From NCBI GenBank assembly GCA_902773265.1, contig CACYDZ010000162.1, positions 1 to 9,758 of the forward strand: a stretch of DNA of 9,758 bases. Direction: 5' to 3'. Under the pieces are notes generated by a model. That model ran no database searches. It was given only the letters and a program-made list of their open reading frames with translations, and had not been told where the DNA came from. A program made the translations under genes and the position numbers. This document shows, piece after piece, positions 6,128 to 9,758 of this stretch. This DNA is from an uncultured Ruminococcus sp. GTDB taxonomy: Bacteria; Bacillota; Clostridia; Oscillospirales; Acutalibacteraceae. Each line of letters starts with the position of its first letter. The stretch's first letter is position 1.

Positions 6128-6805
6128 TTACTCTATCAGCGTTACTACCGTATTATAGTACACTTTATCTCCGCAACTGTTGGTCACCGAAAGCACTACG
6201 GGAAAAACACCTCTTCTGATATTATCTGTACTGGAATCCAATGATTCAATTTTCAACATCTCACTGATATCTCCGTCAATCACATCTGTTGCCTTAAAAC
6301 AAGCAATAACGCTGGAATATCGTTTTTCCTTTATTGTGGGTACTTTTTCCAACGGTGCAATGACGGGAGGTTTATAATCGGTATACCTGATTCTTTGGGT
6401 AGCTTTGGTAACATTGTTGTCTGAATCACATACGGCATAGGTGACATCTCTCTCTACACCTTTGATTTTTGTACCGTCTTCGTTTTCCAATACCATATTG
6501 GAAACACTTTCAACGATAATATCCAATGAAATATCCCCATCTTCCACATCAGTTGCCATAACACCATTAAGCAATTCCGTATTGGTCACTTTGACACTGA
6601 CATTTGTCTTATATTTATCCGAAAAAGTAATTACAGGCGGATTGACTTTTTTCATCAATTTGGTTCTGTTGTAATAGAATAACCCAAAGGCTACTGCTAA
6701 AACAAAAAATGTAGTAAAAATAACCCGTCTTACTGATACCAGACGAAAAAATGTGGTAAACTCTATAAAACCTGAAATAAATTTCCTTTTAAAATCCGAT
6801 TTCAT
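6128..6805 (-). CDS. Membrane-anchored protein with two Ig-like (DUF5011-like) repeats (225 aa)
   Basis: No specific function is recognised. A basic N-terminus (KSDFKRK, later SVRR) precedes one membrane segment at about residues 28-45, which predicts an outward-facing C-terminal domain. Two repeats follow. The first (about 56-141) holds PPVITFSD and LLNGVMATDVEDGDIS. The second (about 146-225) holds PPVIAPLEK and CFKATDVIDGDIS. The PPVI start and the ATDxxDGDIS signature match the DUF5011/bacterial Ig-like domain found in many Gram-positive surface proteins. ATG at 6805 has AAGGAG 6 nt upstream, and that site follows the phosphatase stop by only a few bases, so the genes form one operon. The 287-residue protein at the far end is built the same way. 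A plausible role is to contact polysaccharide, peptidoglycan or the outer domain of the adjacent kinase; this is inferred only from position. Confidence 0.85.
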   Translation of the reverse strand: MKSDFKRKFISGFIEFTTFFRLVSVRRVIFTTFFVLAVAFGLFYYNRTKLMKKVNPPVITFSDKYKTNVSVKVTNTELLNGVMATDVEDGDISLDIIVESVSNMVLENEDGTKIKGVERDVTYAVCDSDNNVTKATQRIRYTDYKPPVIAPLEKVPTIKEKRYSSVIACFKATDVIDGDISEMLKIESLDSSTDNIRRGVFPVVLSVTNSCGDKVYYNTVVTLIE

Positions 6806-6824
6806 AAATTACTCCTTGAAAGCC

Positions 6825-7616
6825 TTATTCCTCAAACTCACCATGTCTGGGATATGGTCGGTGGTGGTCATATCCGCTGTGACGACTACCACTGATAATT
6901 CTCTGATTATTCAGCAACCGTCTGGGATTTATCTTGAACAGGCGGTCAGCGGTCATATGTCCGTAATAATCCACCACACAGTCATAAGCGTCACTAAGGA
7001 TAGGTGTACGAGCATAAGGTCTGTGTCCATCACTGGCAATAACATGAACAAATCCATGTTCTATCAGGAAATGTGCAGTTTCCTCTACTATCTGTCCAAA
7101 CCTGCCGACAATACTGCCTCTGTTTACCTGAATCAGACATCCGCTTCTTATCCAGTCATGTACCATATACGGAAAATTCTGCACAAAAACATACCGTTCA
7201 GGGTGTGCCAGTAAGGGGGTCAGTCCCACTCTCTGTACCTTTTCCAGTACATAGCTCACCCACATCGGGTCTTCTTCAAAAGCAAATTCTATCAATAAAT
7301 TTCTTGTCTTGTTGAGCGGAATGATTTCTCCTGCCTTCACCAGTTCGTCTACATCGTCACTGGCATACACTTCCATACCAAGATATACCTGAATATTGAT
7401 ATGGCGTCTTTCCACTTCCTGCTTAATTTTTTCATATCTTCCTATAATGGTGGAACTCATATAATTCAGATAACCGTCCGGTACATTACAATGTGGTGTC
7501 AATACCAGATGGTGCGTACCGTTATCACTTGCCATCTGCAACATTTCCAGTGACATCTCTAAATCTTCTGAACCGTCATCTACACCATAAAGAACATGAG
7601 AATGTAAATCCGTCAT
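6825..7616 (-). CDS. cpsB: PHP-family protein-tyrosine phosphatase, CpsB/CapC/YwqE type
   Basis: Metal-dependent phosphatase expected to remove phosphate from the tyrosine tails of the two BY-kinases downstream. Numbered from ATG 7616 (263 residues), the PHP motifs are complete: DLHSH (3-7), VDDG (12-15), LTPH (39-42), the glutamate in LGMEVY (E82), LAHPERY (136-142) and ASDGHR (194-199). These supply the His, Asp and Glu ligands of the metal cluster. The frame is open up to a GTG at 7652, but the promoter call places transcription start almost on that GTG, and family members usually begin at M(I/T)D(I/L)HSH, so 7616 is preferred. AAAGGA lies 15 nt before it, a long spacing. The last 20 residues form a His/Tyr/Pro-rich tail including YDHHRPYPRH, beyond the conserved fold. 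It is the first gene of the locus, and its stop is 20 nt before the next start. Confidence 0.93.
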   Translation of the reverse strand: MTDLHSHVLYGVDDGSEDLEMSLEMLQMASDNGTHHLVLTPHCNVPDGYLNYMSSTIIGRYEKIKQEVERRHINIQVYLGMEVYASDDVDELVKAGEIIPLNKTRNLLIEFAFEEDPMWVSYVLEKVQRVGLTPLLAHPERYVFVQNFPYMVHDWIRSGCLIQVNRGSIVGRFGQIVEETAHFLIEHGFVHVIASDGHRPYARTPILSDAYDCVVDYYGHMTADRLFKINPRRLLNNQRIISGSRHSGYDHHRPYPRHGEFEE

Positions 7617-7631
7617 AATTTCAGCCGATAA

Positions 7632-7637
7632 TCCTTT
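7632..7637 (-). promoter_or_regulatory. Ribosome binding site for the phosphatase gene
   Basis: AAAGGA on the minus strand lies 15 nt before ATG 7616, longer than ideal but within the inferred leader. It is inside the reading frame if GTG 7652 is used. No Shine-Dalgarno sequence precedes GTG 7652, which supports the ATG. Confidence 0.4.
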
Positions 7638-7660
7638 ACTATACAAATGCACATAGTAAC

Positions 7661-7688
7661 ATTATAGCACAAATTATCTGAATAGCAA
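7661..7688 (-). promoter_or_regulatory. Extended -10 promoter of the polysaccharide-control locus
   Basis: On the minus strand TGCTATAAT (7661-7669) is a perfect -10 with a TGn extension. TTGCTA (7683-7688) lies 16 bp upstream as a weak -35 (4 of 6 matches). AT-rich DNA continues upstream to the terminator of hisF. Transcription would start near 7654, leaving a leader of about 38 nt before ATG 7616. It is the only good promoter seen for the five genes. Confidence 0.6.
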
Positions 7689-7797
7689 ATTGTTTTCTGA
7701 GGGATTTTTCAAAATTTACAGAAAATTTTAAATATAATCGACAGAATATCTTGTTGATTTATCACAAATTTCTGATTTTTACCTTTATTTTCACAAA

Positions 7798-7843
7798 AAT
7801 GACATGGTTTCTTTTTATTTTGTAAAAAAGAAACCATGTCATT
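7798..7843 (-). terminator. Rho-independent terminator after hisF
   Basis: A 19-bp perfect stem (7798-7816 with 7825-7843) and an 8-nt loop lie 8 bp beyond the hisF stop. The minus-strand transcript continues into ATTTTTGTGAAAAT, a T-rich release tract. It separates the his genes from the polysaccharide-control locus, whose promoter lies about 110 bp further on. The intervening stretch (about 7690-7797) is AT-rich with nothing else recognisable. Confidence 0.8.
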
Positions 7844-7851
7844 GTCAACAT

Positions 7852-8604
7852 TTATCGTACAGAGATGTTTTCTGTACGGAGATACGCTTTAAGTGTTGGT
7901 ATGGGAATTTCCCCGAAGTGGAAAAGTGAAGCCGCCAGTACAGCGTCTGCCTTACCTACGGTGAATGCGTCTTTGAAGTGTGACAACGCTCCTGCTCCTC
8001 CCGACGCTATGACAGGTATTCCTACACTTTCCGATACTGCCCTTGTCAGTTCCAAATCATAGCCTTGTTTCTGACCGTCACAATCCATACTGGTCAGCAA
8101 TATTTCGCCTGCTCCACGCTTTTCGGCTTCTACCGCCCACTTTACCGCATCTATACCCATCGGTATACGACCGCCGTTGATATAGACTTCCCAGCTGTTA
8201 CCGTTTCTTTTGGCATCTATAGCCGTCACCACACACTGACTGCCGAATTTATAGGCTGCTTCATTGATTAAGTCGGGATTTTTTATCGCCGCCGAATTGA
8301 CACTGACCTTATCCGCTCCTGCACGGAGAATACCGGTGAAATCATCTACGGTTCTTATCCCACCGCCGACCGTAAACGGAATAAAAATACTGTCTGCCAC
8401 TCTGCTGACAATATCGACTATGATATTTCTTGCATCTGATGAGGCGGTGATATCCAGTAAGACAAGTTCATCAGCACCCTGTCTGTCATATTCGATGGCA
8501 CATTCCACAGGGTCGCCTGCGTCACGCAGATTGACAAAACTTGTTCCCTTGACTACCCTGCCGTTCTTGACATCTAAACACGGAATTATTCTTTTTGCGT
8601 ACAT
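7852..8604 (-). CDS. hisF: Imidazole glycerol phosphate synthase cyclase subunit
   Basis: Cyclase/lyase half of IGP synthase. It uses ammonia from HisH to turn PRFAR into imidazole glycerol phosphate and AICAR, in the cytoplasm. The 250-residue length is normal for this (beta/alpha)8 barrel. Catalytic aspartates are in place: D11 in [13 protein letters not shown] and D130 in [10 protein letters not shown]. The two phosphate-binding loops are visible as [10 protein letters not shown] (79-88) and IASGGAGAL (199-207), with [15 protein letters not shown] (169-183) between them. The start ATG has AGGAGG 10 nt upstream. The sequence is the standard histidine-pathway type, not the diverged HisF-like proteins (such as WbuZ) found in some surface-sugar clusters, so its closeness to the polysaccharide genes is probably coincidental. 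hisH lies upstream, separated by a repeat-filled gap. Confidence 0.97.
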   Translation of the reverse strand: MYAKRIIPCLDVKNGRVVKGTSFVNLRDAGDPVECAIEYDRQGADELVLLDITASSDARNIIVDIVSRVADSIFIPFTVGGGIRTVDDFTGILRAGADKVSVNSAAIKNPDLINEAAYKFGSQCVVTAIDAKRNGNSWEVYINGGRIPMGIDAVKWAVEAEKRGAGEILLTSMDCDGQKQGYDLELTRAVSESVGIPVIASGGAGALSHFKDAFTVGKADAVLAASLFHFGEIPIPTLKAYLRTENISVR

Positions 8605-8622
8605 TTTTTCCTATCCTCCTGT

Positions 8623-8940
8623 TATGTCGGAAACGCTGTCCCCCGAACCTCTGTTTAAGAACTGCCACACAGTGTCTGTGTTCCCAATCCTTAAAAATTC
8701 TGTCCAAAGGTTCCGCCTTTGGAATCTGCCACTTTTTTGAAAAAAGTGGACAAAAAACTTTTTCGGCTCACTTCGTTTGGAGCGTTTAACTGAGGTTCAG
8801 CTTTGACAATTAAAAGTTTCGGACAAGCCTTTTCAAAGGCTTGTGGGGTCGAGGGGCAACGCCCCTCGTGGGATTTTAAAGGGCAACGCCCTTTAATCGG
8901 CTAAAAACTCAAAGCAAAATTCGTGAAACAAATTTTGCTT
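8623..8940 (+). repeat. Palindrome-mosaic intergenic repeat, copy C
   Basis: This is the largest mosaic and fills the gap between hisH and hisF. Stems visible are 8668-8672/8676-8680, 8703-8710/8716-8723 (TCCAAAGG), 8729-8738/8740-8749 (CCACTTTTTT), 8824-8832/8835-8843 (CAAGCCTTT), 8850-8857/8861-8868 (CGAGGGGC), 8877-8884/8888-8895 (TAAAGGGC) and 8912-8921/8931-8940 (AAGCAAAATT). The module at 8751-8816 matches copy A at 57-124. The last stem runs into the hisH stop codon (TAA, 8939-8941), so the repeat abuts the gene directly. No other gene is credible in this gap. The precise left edge is uncertain; 8623-8700 holds weaker repeat-like sequence. Confidence 0.8.
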
Positions 8941-9553
8941 AATCACACATCTTCTTGAAATTTTTCAACATCTGCAATCCAACCTTGCCACTTTTTTCAG
9001 GGTGAAACTGTGTTGCCATAATGTTCCGAAAATGTACGGACGCATCAATGACAGCACCGTATTCTGTCTGTGAGGAAACAATATCGGGACTATCCGCTTT
9101 CAGGAAATAGGAGTGAACAAAATATACATAGGCATTTTGGGGAATATCGGTAAAAAGACCGTCATGTTTTCTGATATCCAGAGAGTTCCAGCCCATATGC
9201 GGAATTTTAAGCGTGCCATCAGCGTTGGGAATTTTACGGATAGTTCCTTTCAGTAGTCCGAGACCTGTCGCACCGGGACTTTCTTCACTTTTTTCAAACA
9301 ACAGTTGCAATCCCAGACATATACCTAAAAACGGTTTTCCCGTCTGAATAAATTCTTTGACCGCTCTGTCAGCACCGCAGTTTCTCATACTGTCCATAGC
9401 GTCCCCGAATGACCCTACTCCGGGCAATATTGCTCCGTCTGCACAAAGTATTTTTTCTCTGTCGTTGGTAATTTCACATTCACAGCCTATATAATGCAGT
9501 GCTTTGACTACACTTTGCAAATTGCCTGCACCGTAATCTATTACCGAAATCAT
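8939..9553 (-). CDS. hisH: Imidazole glycerol phosphate synthase glutaminase subunit
   Basis: Class I glutamine amidotransferase that releases ammonia from glutamine and channels it into the HisF barrel. The 204-residue length is normal. The catalytic triad is visible as C79 in GICLGLQLLFE and H184 and E186 in TQFHPEKSG. The oxyanion-strand motif PGVGSFGDAM is at 44-53. The N-terminus MISVIDYGAGNLQSV is typical of the family. ATG 9553 has CAGGAG 11 nt upstream. Its TAA stop is part of the terminal stem of repeat copy C. hisF follows 334 bp later, and hisA, often found between them in clostridial his operons, is absent. An extended -10 promoter lies upstream, so hisH may head its own transcript or follow further his genes outside the window. 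Confidence 0.97.
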   Translation of the reverse strand: MISVIDYGAGNLQSVVKALHYIGCECEITNDREKILCADGAILPGVGSFGDAMDSMRNCGADRAVKEFIQTGKPFLGICLGLQLLFEKSEESPGATGLGLLKGTIRKIPNADGTLKIPHMGWNSLDIRKHDGLFTDIPQNAYVYFVHSYFLKADSPDIVSSQTEYGAVIDASVHFRNIMATQFHPEKSGKVGLQMLKNFKKMCD

Positions 9554-9593
9554 TATACCGTCAACTCCTGTTCTCTGAATAATTCATGTATAT

Positions 9594-9622
9594 ATCATAG
9601 CACAAAATCGGTCTTTACGCAA
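9594..9622 (-). promoter_or_regulatory. Candidate extended -10 promoter of hisH
   Basis: On the minus strand TGCTATGAT (9594-9602) is an extended -10 matching five of six core bases. TTGCGT (9617-9622) is 17 bp upstream as a weak -35 (three matches). The surrounding TTTTGTGCTATGAT closely resembles the -10 region before the phosphatase gene. Transcription would start near 9587, giving a leader of about 34 nt that holds the CAGGAG ribosome binding site. Confidence 0.5.
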
Positions 9623-9670
9623 TAAACCAAAGATATAATCTACAAATTTTCTACCTGAGCAGGCGAAATG

Positions 9671-9758
9671 ACAAAATCTGCTTACGCAGATTTTGTTTTG
9701 ATTTTTTAGCCGATTAAAGGGCTGCCGCCCTTTAAAATCCTGCTAAGGGGCTTTGCCC
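9671..9758 (-). repeat. Palindrome-mosaic repeat, copy D (inverted, partial)
   Basis: This copy is in the opposite orientation to A-C and runs off the window. Stems are ACAAAATCTGC/GCAGATTTTGT (9671-9681/9686-9696), identical to copy B, and TAAAGGGC/GCCCTTTA (9715-9722/9727-9734), followed by the start of an AGGGGC...GCCC stem cut by the window end. The bases between the stems (TTTTTTAGCCGAT) are the reverse complement of the matching linker in copy C. On the plus strand the first stem is followed by TTTGATTTTTT, so it could terminate a plus-strand transcript, although no plus-strand gene is visible here. Confidence 0.75.

Noticed and set aside
7617..7652. GTG at 7652 as the phosphatase start
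   Set aside because: It has no ribosome binding site and coincides with the predicted transcription start. The family-typical N-terminus begins at ATG 7616. It cannot be fully excluded because the frame is open.
8264..8740. A 158-codon plus-strand frame
   Set aside because: It is largely antisense to hisF and extends into repeat sequence; no supporting start signal or domain.
7852..9553. HisH/HisF as amidotransferase-type enzymes of surface-sugar synthesis (WbuY/WbuZ-like)
   Set aside because: Both proteins match the canonical histidine-pathway sequences at N-termini and catalytic motifs, and a strong terminator separates them from the kinase locus.

Overview
The window looks like chromosomal DNA from a low-GC Gram-positive anaerobe of the Clostridia, most likely a Ruminococcus-like member of the Oscillospiraceae. 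That placement is an inference. It rests on the moderately low GC content, strong AGGAGG-type ribosome binding sites, a PHP-type CpsB phosphatase and CpsD-like tyrosine kinases with YGX tails, and intergenic regions packed with mosaics of short palindromes. Every convincing gene lies on the minus strand, so transcription runs from high to low coordinates.

Right part (about 7.85-9.76 kb): hisH then hisF, the two subunits of imidazole glycerol phosphate synthase, which links histidine and purine synthesis. hisH has a plausible extended -10 promoter. The two genes are separated by 334 bp that contain a palindrome-mosaic repeat (copy C) in place of the hisA gene often found there. A 19-bp-stem terminator closes the unit after hisF. 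A partial repeat in the opposite orientation (copy D) lies at the right edge.

Middle and left part (about 0.26-7.65 kb): a five-gene polysaccharide-control locus with its own extended -10 promoter. In order of transcription it encodes (1) a PHP-family protein-tyrosine phosphatase (CpsB/CapC/YwqE family); (2) a 225-residue membrane-anchored protein with two extracytoplasmic Ig-like repeats; (3) a 527-residue fused Wzz-type chain-length/BY-kinase protein ending in about 20 tyrosines in YGX repeats; then palindrome-mosaic copy B; (4) a 1046-residue second Wzz/BY-kinase fusion with an extraordinary tail of about 250 residues and 73 tyrosines, followed by a further 330-residue charged, internally repeated extension; and (5) a 287-residue membrane-anchored protein with Ig-like repeats. 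Copy A ends the locus. The arrangement is thus two modules, each pairing one tyrosine kinase with one membrane-anchored Ig-like protein, behind a single phosphatase.

Expected logic, from the Wzc/CpsCD-CpsB families: the kinases autophosphorylate their tyrosine tails, the phosphatase reverses this, and the cycle controls polymerisation and export of a capsule or exopolysaccharide. No glycosyltransferase, flippase or polymerase is in the window, so the polymer is unknown. The points of greatest interest are the extreme YGX expansion, the contrasting charge of the two kinase tails, the duplicated kinase/Ig-like module with TTG starts on the second copy, and the four mosaics of reused hairpin modules.
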